44,703 bases of DNA from Alphaproteobacteria bacterium (GTDB taxonomy: Bacteria > Pseudomonadota > Alphaproteobacteria > UBA2136 > UBA6156): positions 1 through 44,703 of the forward strand of contig JAIXUT010000155.1 of assembly GCA_027483385.1 (NCBI GenBank). Direction: 5' to 3'. Under the pieces are notes generated by a model. That model searched no databases and was not told the origin of the DNA. It was given only the letters and a program-made list of their open reading frames with translations. Positions within the stretch are counted from its first letter, which is position 1. Each line of letters opens with the position of its first letter. A program made the translations under genes and the position numbers. Positions 1 to 13,528 of the stretch are shown piece after piece.

Positions 1-1466
1 ACACCAGCCTGCGCCTGCCACCAGGCGTGAGCGGGACCGTGGTGGGGGTGAAAATCTTCAACCGCCGTGGTGCTGAAAAAGATGGTCGTACGCTGGAAAT
101 TGAAGCCGCCGAAGTGGCCAAGCTGCAAAAGGATACCGACGACGAGCGGCGGATTCTGGAAGCCGACGCCTACGACCGCCTGAAGGATTTGCTGGTGGGC
201 CAAACGGCTGCCAACAAAGCTGGCAAGGTGGTAAAGGGCAAAAAAATTGAGGCCGAAATGCTGGAAGGCATGAAGCCCACCGAGTGGTGGACCGTAAGTG
301 TTGGTACCGACAAAGTGCAACGCCAGATTGAAGCCCTGCAAACCCAGCTGGAAAAAAACCTAACGGCGCTCCGCAAGCGTTTCGATGAAAAGAGCAACAA
401 AATCCGTCAGGCCGATGAACTGCCACCGGGCGTGCTGAAAATGGTCAAGGTATTCGTGGCCGTGAAGCGCAAGCTGCAACCGGGCGATAAAATGGCCGGT
501 CGGCACGGGAACAAGGGGGTTATTTCCAAAGTTAACCCGATTGAGGACATGCCCTTCCTGGCCGATGGCCGCCCCGTGGATATGGTGCTTAACCCACTCG
601 GCGTACCAAGCCGGATGAACGTGGGCCAGATTCTGGAAACCCACTTGGGCTGGGCCGCCTTTAACATTGGCCGTAAAATTGCCGAACTGTTGGCCGACGC
701 CAAACAGGGCAAAAAGGTTGATACCAAGGCCCTGCGCAGCTACCTGGGCGAACTGTATGAAAAGGATACCGTAAAGAGCCTGGAGAAGCTGAACGATGGC
801 GAAATCCTCGAGCTCGCGCAAAACCTGAGCAAGGGCTTGCCCGTGGCCTGCCCCGTGTTCGATGGCGCGCCTGAGTCGGCCATCAACAATCTGCTGAAGC
901 TGGCGGGTTGCGATGAGAGCGGTAAAACCCAGCTGTACGATGGCCGTACCGGCGATGCTTACGAGCAGACCAGCACGGTGGGGATTATGTACATGCTGAA
1001 ACTGCACCACTTGGTGGATGAGAAAATCCACGCCCGTTCGATTGGGCCGTACAGCCTTGTCACGCAGCAGCCGTTGGGCGGGAAGGCCCAGTTTGGTGGC
1101 CAGCGCTTCGGGGAAATGGAAGTCTGGGCGCTGCAGGCCTACGGCGCCAGCTACACGCTGCAGGAAATGCTCACCATTAAATCCGATGACGTGGTCGGCC
1201 GGACCAAAACCTACGAAGCGATTGTGCGCGGCGAAAGCAATTTCGAAGCCGGTGTGCCCGAAAGCTTCAATGTGCTCGTGAAGGAAATTCAGGCTCTGGG
1301 CCTGAACGTGGAGCTGCAGGAAACGGGTGGCGGGCCAAACCTCGGCACCAGCACCTACCAGCAAGCCCCCGCCCCCGCCTTGGGGATGGGCCCTGGCAGC
1401 ATCGGCGGAGGCGCAGGTGGTGTGGCCCGCAAACGGCCTGGTATGGGCCGTGGGTTAAACGGTTAA
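1..1466 (+). CDS. rpoB: DNA-directed RNA polymerase subunit beta, 5' truncated by window edge
   Basis: Reading frame is open from base 3 ([19 protein letters not shown]...). RpoB C-terminal motifs: [79 protein letters not shown]. Directly upstream of rpoC. Confidence 0.98.
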   Translation, partial: TSLRLPPGVSGTVVGVKIFNRRGAEKDGRTLEIEAAEVAKLQKDTDDERRILEADAYDRLKDLLVGQTAANKAGKVVKGKKIEAEMLEGMKPTEWWTVSVGTDKVQRQIEALQTQLEKNLTALRKRFDEKSNKIRQADELPPGVLKMVKVFVAVKRKLQPGDKMAGRHGNKGVISKVNPIEDMPFLADGRPVDMVLNPLGVPSRMNVGQILETHLGWAAFNIGRKIAELLADAKQGKKVDTKALRSYLGELYEKDTVKSLEKLNDGEILELAQNLSKGLPVACPVFDGAPESAINNLLKLAGCDESGKTQLYDGRTGDAYEQTSTVGIMYMLKLHHLVDEKIHARSIGPYSLVTQQPLGGKAQFGGQRFGEMEVWALQAYGASYTLQEMLTIKSDDVVGRTKTYEAIVRGESNFEAGVPESFNVLVKEIQALGLNVELQETGGGPNLGTSTYQQAPAPALGMGPGSIGGGAGGVARKRPGMGRGLNG

Positions 1467-1516
1467 GTTGAACAGCGAAACAAAGGAACCGCACCATGCG
1501 CGCAAATACTTCCATT

Positions 1517-5626
<4,110 letters not shown>

Positions 5627-5635
5627 GGAACCTAA

Positions 5636-5668
5636 TAAAAAAACCCCGCTGCGGCGGGGTTTTTTTAT
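5636..5668 (+). terminator. Rho-independent terminator after rpoC
   Basis: AAAAACCCCGCTGCGGCGGGGTTTTTTTATT: CCCCGC/GCGGGG stem followed by a T tract, just after the rpoC stop. Confidence 0.9.
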
Positions 5669-5677
5669 TAAATAATT

Positions 5678-6286
5678 TTATTCAGTCGCGTGATGTGTCG
5701 TCATCTGCCAGCCCGTGCCAGCTGGCGTAAATTGGTAAGGCAGGGCATTTTGAAACCTGATTTGGCTTTCCAGGCCCAGCACTTCGCACAGGTTGGCCAT
5801 AAAGGCGCCGTGGCCTACGAACAGCAGGGGGTGGGCTTCTGCAGCTTGCAGGTGGGTGGCCATCACGCTGGCAATGCGGGCTTGCAGGGCAGGAGTGCTT
5901 TCACAATCCGGCGGTAAAATATCTTGGTAGCTCTCTTCGGGGCCCCGGTTGTGGCGGGCCAGAATGTCGTGCCGGAATTGGCCTTCAAAGGCGCCAAAAG
6001 CCCGTTCCTTCAGCAAATCATCATGGTGCAGAGGCACCCCTAAGTGTTCTTGCACAATCGCCGCCGTGGTGGCCGCGCGGGTGAGAGGGCTGCTAATAAT
6101 GCGTGTTAGCCCCACACCGCGTAGCACCTTGGCGGCTTGGGCGGCTTGTTCAAGGCCAGTTTGATTCAGCGGAATATCGGTATGGCCCTGAATGCGGCGG
6201 GCGACGTTCCAGTCGGTCTGGCCGTGGCGCAAAAACCAAAACGACAGGCGGGGAATGAGGAGATAGCTTGCAGTGTTCATACGCAA
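5678..6286 (-). CDS. Histidine phosphatase family protein (phosphoglycerate-mutase-like)
   Basis: LRHGQTDWNVARRIQGHTDIPLNQTGLEQA with an RHG motif; later LLFVGHGAF. Confidence 0.9.
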   Translation of the reverse strand: MRMNTASYLLIPRLSFWFLRHGQTDWNVARRIQGHTDIPLNQTGLEQAAQAAKVLRGVGLTRIISSPLTRAATTAAIVQEHLGVPLHHDDLLKERAFGAFEGQFRHDILARHNRGPEESYQDILPPDCESTPALQARIASVMATHLQAAEAHPLLFVGHGAFMANLCEVLGLESQIRFQNALPYQFTPAGTGWQMTTHHATE

Positions 6287-6330
6287 CGCTTATAACGAGT
6301 TACAGATAAAATAGCAAAAAAAGAGTCGTC

Positions 6331-6546
6331 ATGGCCGAGCCAATCCAGACCAGCAATAAAGCCGATATTACCAAAACGGGCCAGCTGCGCGTGGCCTGCG
6401 GGGGCCCGAGCCACGGGCGGCACCCCAAAGTCTTTTTAAGCATGGTCGATGATGCCAACGGCCAGCCCAGCCATGTGGTGTGCCCGTATTGCAGCCATAC
6501 GTTTATTTATAATGCCAAACTGCAGCCCGCCCATGCGGCGCATTAA
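6331..6546 (+). CDS. Small zinc-finger protein (zf-CHCC / NDUFS6-like)
   Basis: RVACGGPSHGRHPKVFLSM...HVVCPYCSHTFIY matches the C-H-C-C pattern of the family. Confidence 0.8.
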   Translation: MAEPIQTSNKADITKTGQLRVACGGPSHGRHPKVFLSMVDDANGQPSHVVCPYCSHTFIYNAKLQPAHAAH

Positions 6547-6555
6547 TGGCTTGCC

Positions 6556-7374
6556 CTATTTCCGCATCAGCAAGTAATCATCGATCTGGACCAGCGCTTC
6601 GTTATTAAGCCGCCGTTGCAAATACAGCCCTAGCAGTTGGGGTTGCAACACCTGGCCATCCACCACCAGCCCGTCAAGCAAGGCTACAGGGCCTTGCAGG
6701 CCGTTGCGGTCGGCCCAATCGGCCGCCAGTTGGGCATTGATGAGCAAGCTGCTGTTTGGGTCGGCCAAGGCGGCCCGAATCTCCGTCAGCTCCACGCCTT
6801 GAGCCGCGAGTAAGCCGAGCAGGGCCGTATCATCGAGGTCGGCACGCGCAGCGTTCAGGGCTTCCCAGAGAACCGCAGTTTTATTGTATTTCAGTGCCAG
6901 CTGCCAGACCACACTGCCCACCATGCTTTCGCCCGCCGGAACAAACCGCAGCTCGGTGCGGATGCCACGGCGCCGCAATTCCAGCCACTGGGCCAACTGT
7001 TGGCGGTGCTTGGCGTTGGCAGGGTCGAGGAGCAGCGTGAGGGTCACGCGGCCTTCTGTGTCGCCCAGCACCTGCAGCGGTGGGCTGGAAGGCAATTCCA
7101 CCTGGCGCGGTGTGCGCACCAAAATTTCCTTGGCGGCTGCGTGGCGCTGGCGGAGGTCGATGAGGGCATTGAACGGATTACCGGCAGTGCTTGGGGCTTC
7201 GGCAGCGGGCAAATTGGCTTGGTAAGCCCATCGCCCAATGAAAGCAGCAGCCATCAGCATCAACCCTGCCGCCATCAATGGCACCAACGGCACGGGGGTT
7301 GGCCGTGCTGTCGGCCCTACCTGCCGCACCTTGTGCGGCGCGTAGTTACTTGGCGGCTTGAAGGGCGGCATCAA
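6556..7374 (-). CDS. Membrane-anchored DsbA/thioredoxin-fold-like protein lacking cysteines
   Basis: One N-terminal hydrophobic segment (VPLVPLMAAGLMLMAAAFIG). LQVLGDTEGRVTLTLLLDPANAKHRQQLAQWLELRRRGIRTELRFVP aligns by eye with the DsbA core of the adjacent gene. Starts inside the 3' end of that gene. Confidence 0.6.
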   Translation of the reverse strand: MMPPFKPPSNYAPHKVRQVGPTARPTPVPLVPLMAAGLMLMAAAFIGRWAYQANLPAAEAPSTAGNPFNALIDLRQRHAAAKEILVRTPRQVELPSSPPLQVLGDTEGRVTLTLLLDPANAKHRQQLAQWLELRRRGIRTELRFVPAGESMVGSVVWQLALKYNKTAVLWEALNAARADLDDTALLGLLAAQGVELTEIRAALADPNSSLLINAQLAADWADRNGLQGPVALLDGLVVDGQVLQPQLLGLYLQRRLNNEALVQIDDYLLMRK

Positions 7375-8140
7375 TTACCGCGCGGAACTCGGCTTCAGGG
7401 AGGGCGCCGCTCATGGGTTCGCCATTGATGAAAAAGAATGGCGTACCACGGGCTCCTGCCTTTTGGGCATCGGCCATATCGGCTTCAACTTGGGCCGCAA
7501 TTTCGGGGCTTGCGCGGTCTCTGTTAAAGCGCGTCATGTTCAGTTTTAAATCGGTGGCAATTTTTACGTAATTTGCCTCGTTCATTTGCGCAGGATTGGC
7601 CCATAGGCGCTCGGCAAATTCCCAGTACTTGCCTTGTTTGTGGGCGGCCAAGGCGGCGTAGGCTGCAGGTTTGGCGTTGGCATGGAAGGGCAGGGGCATT
7701 TGTTTAAACGCAAACCGCACTTTGCCAGCATAGGCCTTTTCCAGCGCTGCCAGGGTTGGTTGCACGCGGGCACAGAAGGGGCATTCAAAATCGCCAAACT
7801 CAATAATGGTAACTGGCGCATTGGCCGGGCCGCGCACGGGCGTGTTGGGCTTGATAACATCGGCCACGGCGGCTTGCTGGGCCTTACGCTCGGCAGCAAT
7901 CAGGCTTTCCTTTAATTTTTCGCCATTGGCGGCGATGTAGTCGGCCACGATCTGTTCAACGGCGGTTTTATCCAGCGGTTGCTGGCTGTTGGCGGGGAGT
8001 GAAACGGCCACCAGCAGTGCCACGCACACCCCAATTGCCAAGGCCAGCGGAGCAATCACGCAGGCACTAATTTTACCGAATTTCATCGATTCGCAGGCCG
8101 AAGCGCGTTCGGCAGCAGGAGGTGTGGAGGCTTTTTTCAT
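7346..8140 (-). CDS. DsbA-family thiol:disulfide oxidoreductase (thioredoxin domain)
   Basis: APVTIIEFGDFECPFCARVQPTLAALEKAYAGKVRFAFKQMPLPFH...GARGTPFFFINGEPMSGA: CPFC active site plus the cis-Pro (GTPFF) motif. Confidence 0.93.
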   Translation of the reverse strand: MKKASTPPAAERASACESMKFGKISACVIAPLALAIGVCVALLVAVSLPANSQQPLDKTAVEQIVADYIAANGEKLKESLIAAERKAQQAAVADVIKPNTPVRGPANAPVTIIEFGDFECPFCARVQPTLAALEKAYAGKVRFAFKQMPLPFHANAKPAAYAALAAHKQGKYWEFAERLWANPAQMNEANYVKIATDLKLNMTRFNRDRASPEIAAQVEADMADAQKAGARGTPFFFINGEPMSGALPEAEFRAVIDAALQAAK

Positions 8141-8201
8141 GCCACAACTTCATGCCATAACTACTTGCGAGGCAAGGGGGGGCTGTGCGAAAGGTGGTGT
8201 T

Positions 8202-9344
8202 GTGCTGACCATCATCGACCAAACCGCCACACCTCATCTTGCCAGCCGAGATTTTGCGGAAGCGGCCTGGCGAAGCAACCCGAAACTTGCCCCCAACTGG
8301 TGGCGCGAAAATTTGGGCGAAACGCATAGTAAATTTGCCTGCGATACCCGTATTGGCGCACCCGAAAGCCTTTCAGCGGCGCTGAATTTGGCAGTGGTCA
8401 GCGCCGAACAGCCCATGCCGCCCGGCGTGTTGCAACTGGTGGTCACTACCAACCCTGCCATGCCCGCCACAAATATCGTATTGCCCACCGAGGGCCTGGA
8501 TGAGCCAGCACTGGCGCAGGCTTTCCAGCAGCTGGAAGCGCGGGTGGCCCATGGCAGCCTCAAGCGTTACGGTATCTGGGCCGATGACCTTGCCAGCCCC
8601 GCCCCCCACTTTTCCTTGCAGCGCCTGCTGGAACTGGCGGCAAGTGCCGCCGAAGTGGCCTGGGGCCGCAAAAAACGCCCCGCCTTGCAAATTATTATGG
8701 CGCCGCTGGATGTATTGAACTGGGGGTTATTGTTGACCGCCAACACCCAGCACAAGGGGCAGGCGGTCAGTTCCCTTGAACAGGCCTCGCGGCTGGGCCT
8801 GATGGTGCTTGCCGTTCCGCAGGCCTGGCCAGCTGCCGAAGCCACACAGCAGCCACCCGCCGCCGCGTTACAAGCGCTGGCACATGTGGCGCAGGCCGAA
8901 GTGGCGCTGCATCAGCAGCTGCGCGGCCAATGGCCGCATCTGGCAGAGCAGCCAGTGTTTTCAGTGATGAAAATTTTAAATGAAGGCTTGCCACCGTTTC
9001 CCCACGCCTCGGCCCTGTTAGGCTGGCACCAGCACAGCTGGCCGCTGCTGCAGCAGGCTTTGCAAGGCTTGCCGCAAGCTGAAAATTTATTGCAGGCTTG
9101 GCAGCAGTTAATCCCGCACCTGCCAGCCTTGGCCGCCGCCGCGGCTGCGCCGTTGGCGCTTCAGGCACTGGAAATGATGCAGCTGCCCGCACCTTGGCAA
9201 GGTTTACCAGCGCACCTGCAACAGCTGGCGGTGCTGGCCAGTGTGCCAGGAATCAGCGCCGTGCTGGTGCCGCCCACCACCGATCTTGCCGCCCTCCATA
9301 ACTTGCCCGACTTCCCCGACCTCGGCGCGTTGCTCGCCCGATGA
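8202..9344 (+). CDS. Aldo/keto-reductase-like protein (divergent)
   Basis: ORF 7989-9344; GTG at 8202 chosen because earlier starts lie within dsbA. FQQLEARVAHGSLKRYGIWADDL and LASVPGISAVLVPP resemble AKR segments. Its TGA overlaps the next gene's ATG (ATGA). Confidence 0.5.
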   Translation: MLTIIDQTATPHLASRDFAEAAWRSNPKLAPNWWRENLGETHSKFACDTRIGAPESLSAALNLAVVSAEQPMPPGVLQLVVTTNPAMPATNIVLPTEGLDEPALAQAFQQLEARVAHGSLKRYGIWADDLASPAPHFSLQRLLELAASAAEVAWGRKKRPALQIIMAPLDVLNWGLLLTANTQHKGQAVSSLEQASRLGLMVLAVPQAWPAAEATQQPPAAALQALAHVAQAEVALHQQLRGQWPHLAEQPVFSVMKILNEGLPPFPHASALLGWHQHSWPLLQQALQGLPQAENLLQAWQQLIPHLPALAAAAAAPLALQALEMMQLPAPWQGLPAHLQQLAVLASVPGISAVLVPPTTDLAALHNLPDFPDLGALLAR

Positions 9345-10597
9345 AGCACGTGTGCGGCCTCGATTTCGGCACCTCCAATTCCACCGTCAGCGTGATGCAT
9401 GGCCAGCAACCTGCGTTGTTGCCACTCGAAGACGGCAAACCCACACTACCCAGCAGCCTGTTTTTTAATTTTGAAGACGGGCAAACCATTGCAGGCCGTG
9501 CGGCGTTGGCCGAATATTTGGCGGGCAGTCAAGGCCGCTTGCTGCGGGCCCTAAAAAGCGTACTGGGCAGTAGCCTGATGCACGAAACCACCCAAATTAA
9601 ACAGCGCCGCCTCGGCTTTGCCGAAATTATTGCGCTGTACATAGGCCAGCTGAAACAACGCGCCGAGGCCGCCCATGGCCATTTATTCACCCACGTGGTG
9701 CTGGGCCGCCCTGTCCACTTCGATGACGACGACCCGACCCGCGACGCCTTGGCGCAAAGCCAGCTTAAAGCCGCCGCCGCCACACAGGGGTTTACACATA
9801 TCGAGTTTCAGTACGAACCGATCGCCGCTGCGCTGGCCTACGAACAGCAACTGGCCCTTGAACAACTGGCATTGGTGGCCGATATCGGCGGCGGGACCGC
9901 CGATTTTGCCTTGGTGCGGCTGGGGCCAAACCGCGCCAAACTGGCCAGCCGCAGCGCCGATATTCTGGGCAGTACCGGCGTGCACCTAGGTGGTACCGAT
10001 TTTGATAAATTGCTGAATCTGGCCTGTATCATGCCGCATCTGGGCCTGGGCAGCGTGGTGCGCGAAAAGGGCACCGAATTGCCGCGCACCTTATATAACA
10101 CGCTCGCCACCTGGCACCGCATCAACAGCCTCTATACCCCGGCCACACTGCTAGAAGTGCGGCAGCTGGCCGCCGAAGCCGCCCAACCCGAACTGGTGCA
10201 ACGCCTGCACGCGGTGTTGCAGCACCGCCAAGGGCACAATCTGGCATTGGCCACCGAAGCCGCCAAGCAGGATTTAAGTACGGCCACCTGGACCACCCGC
10301 AACGTCATGCTGGGCGCGGAAGCAATCGCGATTCCCTTCACCCAAGCGGGCCTGAATGCAACGCTGGCGCAGCCCTTTGGCCGGATTGCTGCCTGCGCCC
10401 AAGCGGTGTTGCAGCAGGCCGGGGTAAACAGCAGCCAGGTGCAGGCCTTGTTTTTAACGGGTGGGTCGGCGCAAATCCCGGCCCTTCAGCAGCAACTGCA
10501 ACAGCTGGTGCCACAGGCACAGCTGGTGGCGGGCGATATGTTCGGCAGCGTGGGCCTTGGGCTGGCGCTGGAAGCCCAGCGCCGCTTTGGCGCTTAA
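9341..10597 (+). CDS. Hsp70-family protein (YegD-like)
   Basis: CGLDFGTSNSTVSV, EPIAAALAYE, LVADIGGGTADFALV, LTGGSAQIPALQQQL: actin-like ATPase motifs. About 418 aa, without a typical DnaK substrate domain. Confidence 0.88.
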   Translation: MKHVCGLDFGTSNSTVSVMHGQQPALLPLEDGKPTLPSSLFFNFEDGQTIAGRAALAEYLAGSQGRLLRALKSVLGSSLMHETTQIKQRRLGFAEIIALYIGQLKQRAEAAHGHLFTHVVLGRPVHFDDDDPTRDALAQSQLKAAAATQGFTHIEFQYEPIAAALAYEQQLALEQLALVADIGGGTADFALVRLGPNRAKLASRSADILGSTGVHLGGTDFDKLLNLACIMPHLGLGSVVREKGTELPRTLYNTLATWHRINSLYTPATLLEVRQLAAEAAQPELVQRLHAVLQHRQGHNLALATEAAKQDLSTATWTTRNVMLGAEAIAIPFTQAGLNATLAQPFGRIAACAQAVLQQAGVNSSQVQALFLTGGSAQIPALQQQLQQLVPQAQLVAGDMFGSVGLGLALEAQRRFGA

Positions 10598-10612
10598 GCT
10601 GTTAGTGTGCGA

Positions 10613-11212
10613 TTAAGTGCCCTTGGGGGCCACCCAACGCACGGCATTGCTGCCTTCGCGGTACACCATATTCAGCACACCCGTTTGCGCATTTTTGAAT
10701 AAAAATGCGGGTTTGTGCAGTAAATCCATCTGCATCACGGCTTCGTCCACGCTCATTGGGGCAATTTCGGTCACTTCCTTCTTATCCACTTTGGGCGCAC
10801 AGGCGGCAAACAGGTCGGTCGGAATGCCTTCCAGCGCCGCTTCATCCATAACGCGCTCTTCCAGCGCCAAGGGGCCAAGGTCTTTGAGGTGTTCCTTAAA
10901 CTGGCTATGGCGCTCACGTTGCTTGGTCAGGCGGCCCTTGTAGCGTTCCAGTTGCCGAATCAGCTTGGTCGTGGCTTCATCCAGCGCTCCATACCAATCA
11001 ATCCCCTGGCCTTCGGCGCGCAGGTTGGTGCCGTTGGCGTGCACGGTAAGTTCCGCGCTGTGTAAGTGGTGGTGATGGGCTTCTTGCACAAACGCCACGT
11101 GAACGCTGGTGATTTTATCAAAATGATGGGCCAGGTCGGCAGCTTTGGCCTCGGCATGCTGCTTTAAGGCTTCGCCAAGTTCCATGTGCACGCCGGCGGT
11201 GGTGATTTTCAT
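10613..11212 (-). CDS. hpf: Ribosome hibernation promoting factor, long form
   Basis: Start taken at MKITTAGVHMELGEALKQHAEAKAADLAHHF. The C-terminal domain MSVDEAVMQMDLLHKPAFLFKNAQTGVLNMVYREGSNAVRWVAPK is typical of long HPF. Confidence 0.9.
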   Translation of the reverse strand: MKITTAGVHMELGEALKQHAEAKAADLAHHFDKITSVHVAFVQEAHHHHLHSAELTVHANGTNLRAEGQGIDWYGALDEATTKLIRQLERYKGRLTKQRERHSQFKEHLKDLGPLALEERVMDEAALEGIPTDLFAACAPKVDKKEVTEIAPMSVDEAVMQMDLLHKPAFLFKNAQTGVLNMVYREGSNAVRWVAPKGT

Positions 11213-11421
11213 TCGTAAGTTCCTCTCTGTTGGGGCACCAGGCTGTGGTGCGGGATTTTTTTCAGCTAACTTGGCCTTATGCTGCGCCAAGCAAACGCCC
11301 TCTGACAAGGGGGCACCCCCATGAAGTTCGGATGAGCTTTCAGCCACAGGTAAGCCTAGGTTTTTAAAAAACGCAGGCCCGCACCCTTGCCGCATGGCCG
11401 CAATCGCCCCATGGTGCGCCC

Positions 11422-12744
11422 ATGCACCAGCCTCTTGCCAACAGCTACACCATTACCGGCGGCCAGCCCCTGAAGGGCGAAATAACCTGTTACGGCGCCA
11501 AAAACTTTGCCACCAAGGCCATGGTGGCGGCCTGCCTTGGCCAAAGCCCAACAATTTTAACCAACGTGCCCCCCATCGGCGACGTGGATATTACCTTGGG
11601 GCTATTAAAAAGTGTGGGGGTTAAAGTTAGCTGGCTGGATGAAAAAACCCTGGAAATCGACCCGCGCGGCCTCAATACCAGCCAAGTGAAAACCCCCGAC
11701 AGCCGCAGCAACCGCATCCCGATTTTATTGCTGCCCGTGCTGCTGCACCGGTTTGGCGAGGCGGAAATCCCCAGGCTCGATGGCTGCGATATTGGGAAGC
11801 GCAAAATCGATATCCATGAAGCGGCGGCTGTGGCCTTTGGTGCCACCATTGAAGTTGACCGCGAACACATGGCTGCCAAGGCCGCCAAAAAACTGCACGG
11901 CACCCAATTTACCCTGAATTACCCCAGTGTGGGCGCCACCGAAACCTGCCTGTTCTTGGCGGTGCTGGCCAAGGGCACCAGTATTATCAGCAATGCGGCG
12001 ATTGAGCCTGAAATCATGCATCTCATCATGATGCTACGGGCCATGGGGGCAATTATCTTTGTAAGTCCAGGGCGTGAAATCCGTATTGAAGGGGTGGCCA
12101 CCTTGCGCGGCACCACCATGCACTGCCTGGGCGACCGCATCGAGGTGGCCAGCTGGGCGGCGATGGCCTGCGCCACGGGCGGCGAGCTGACGGTGCACGG
12201 CATTTTGCCCGAAACCATGAACAACTTTTTGGCCTATTACCGGCAGGTGGGCGGCGGGTTCGATTTGGTCGGGCCGCAGTCGCTGCGCTTTTACCGCGCC
12301 GGCCCGCTGCAGCCGATTATGCTCGAAACCGACGTGTACCCAGGCTTTGCGACCGACTGGCAACAGCCCTTTGTGGTGCTTTTAACGCAAGCCAGCGGCG
12401 TGAGCGCCGTCCACGAAACAGTGTATGAAGACCGTTTGGGTTTTACCCATGCGCTCAATACCATGGGGGCAAAAATTCAACTTTCCACTGAATGTATTGG
12501 CAAACCCTGCCGCTTTGAACACAAGGGGCATATTCACAGTGCCTTAATTATTGGCGCCACCCCCTTAACCGCCCCCAGCGCCCCACTGGAAGTGCCCGAT
12601 TTGCGCGGTGGCCTGGCCTACGTGATTGCGGCTGCGCTGGCCCAGGGCACCACCACACTGACGGGGATCCAGAAAATCGAACGCGGCTACGGCAGCCTGC
12701 CGGAACGACTTAAGGGTATGAATTTTAATATTTCTGCGCAATAA
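11422..12744 (+). CDS. murA: UDP-N-acetylglucosamine 1-carboxyvinyltransferase (divergent MurA)
   Basis: EPSP-synthase-like fold signatures: GAKNFATKAMVAACL, DGCDIGKRKIDIHEAA (catalytic Cys region), YPGFATDWQQPF (catalytic Asp), IQKIERGYGSLPERL. Confidence 0.85.
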   Translation: MHQPLANSYTITGGQPLKGEITCYGAKNFATKAMVAACLGQSPTILTNVPPIGDVDITLGLLKSVGVKVSWLDEKTLEIDPRGLNTSQVKTPDSRSNRIPILLLPVLLHRFGEAEIPRLDGCDIGKRKIDIHEAAAVAFGATIEVDREHMAAKAAKKLHGTQFTLNYPSVGATETCLFLAVLAKGTSIISNAAIEPEIMHLIMMLRAMGAIIFVSPGREIRIEGVATLRGTTMHCLGDRIEVASWAAMACATGGELTVHGILPETMNNFLAYYRQVGGGFDLVGPQSLRFYRAGPLQPIMLETDVYPGFATDWQQPFVVLLTQASGVSAVHETVYEDRLGFTHALNTMGAKIQLSTECIGKPCRFEHKGHIHSALIIGATPLTAPSAPLEVPDLRGGLAYVIAAALAQGTTTLTGIQKIERGYGSLPERLKGMNFNISAQ

Positions 12745-12949
12745 TTGCCAGTTGTATAGTTTTTGTGCAACAGGGTGAGCAAGAACTTACCCATAGCCTC
12801 TTGCATGGCTTGTCAGGAATCCTTTTTGCCGCTTACTATAAGGAAGTGCTAGGAAAGCATGCGGCCCACCAGGCCGCCCCTTTGAGAGTGAGGGGGCACG
12901 GTTAAGCCTTGTGGCCGCCGACGAAAGAGAGAGCGTCAGGACGACCCAA

Positions 12950-13528
12950 ATGAGTATGAATGCAGTCAATCCCGTTGTTGGGGCCAGTGGGCCCAGCGCG
13001 GCGTTGCCGCAAGTTGCGCCTGATATCCGGAATTTACTTACCCAGATTGCCGAAGCCCCGGGCCTGATGGCCGCCGAACGCACCGCCTTGGTGCAGGCCA
13101 CGGCCACTGCCAGCTCGATCGTGAACCCCGACCTTAGGGCTGCCGCCCTGCGCCAGGTTTCGGGTATGGGGCTTTACCTCAGCAAAACGGGCGATAGCGG
13201 CCTGCCGCGCTGGACGGTGCTCACCGCCCTGCGCACCTACGGTCTGAATTTACAAACCACGGCCCCCAAAGCTGCGAGTGTTGAACAAAATGCCCAAGTG
13301 GCCCAGCAAGTCGCCCAGCAAGTGGCGGCCGCGGGTGCCAACCGTGGCATCAGCGTGCAGCAAGCCCTGCAAAATACCGCCAGCCAAGCGGCCCCGGTGG
13401 CCGCCCCCAGCCGCGTACAGGCCAAAAATGCGGCGGTTGTGAACATGGGTGGCCTTGGTGACAGCGGTAGCGGCGCGGGCGGCAATGCCGCTGCCCTGAC
13501 CACCCAAATACTTTCGAAGCTGGTTTAA
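12950..13528 (+). CDS. Hypothetical protein, Ala/Val/Gln-rich
   Basis: ORF 12911-13528; ATG at 12950 is the likely start. Low-complexity AQVAQQVAQQVAAAG and a Gly/Ala-rich C-terminus; no family recognised. Confidence 0.55.
   Translation: MSMNAVNPVVGASGPSAALPQVAPDIRNLLTQIAEAPGLMAAERTALVQATATASSIVNPDLRAAALRQVSGMGLYLSKTGDSGLPRWTVLTALRTYGLNLQTTAPKAASVEQNAQVAQQVAQQVAAAGANRGISVQQALQNTASQAAPVAAPSRVQAKNAAVVNMGGLGDSGSGAGGNAAALTTQILSKLV

Noticed and set aside
360-1364. Long minus-strand ORF of 334 aa opposite rpoB
   Set aside because: Shadow ORF: the plus strand encodes conserved RpoB here, and the antisense translation ([22 protein letters not shown]...) has no domain signature. GC-rich coding DNA often leaves such antisense frames open.
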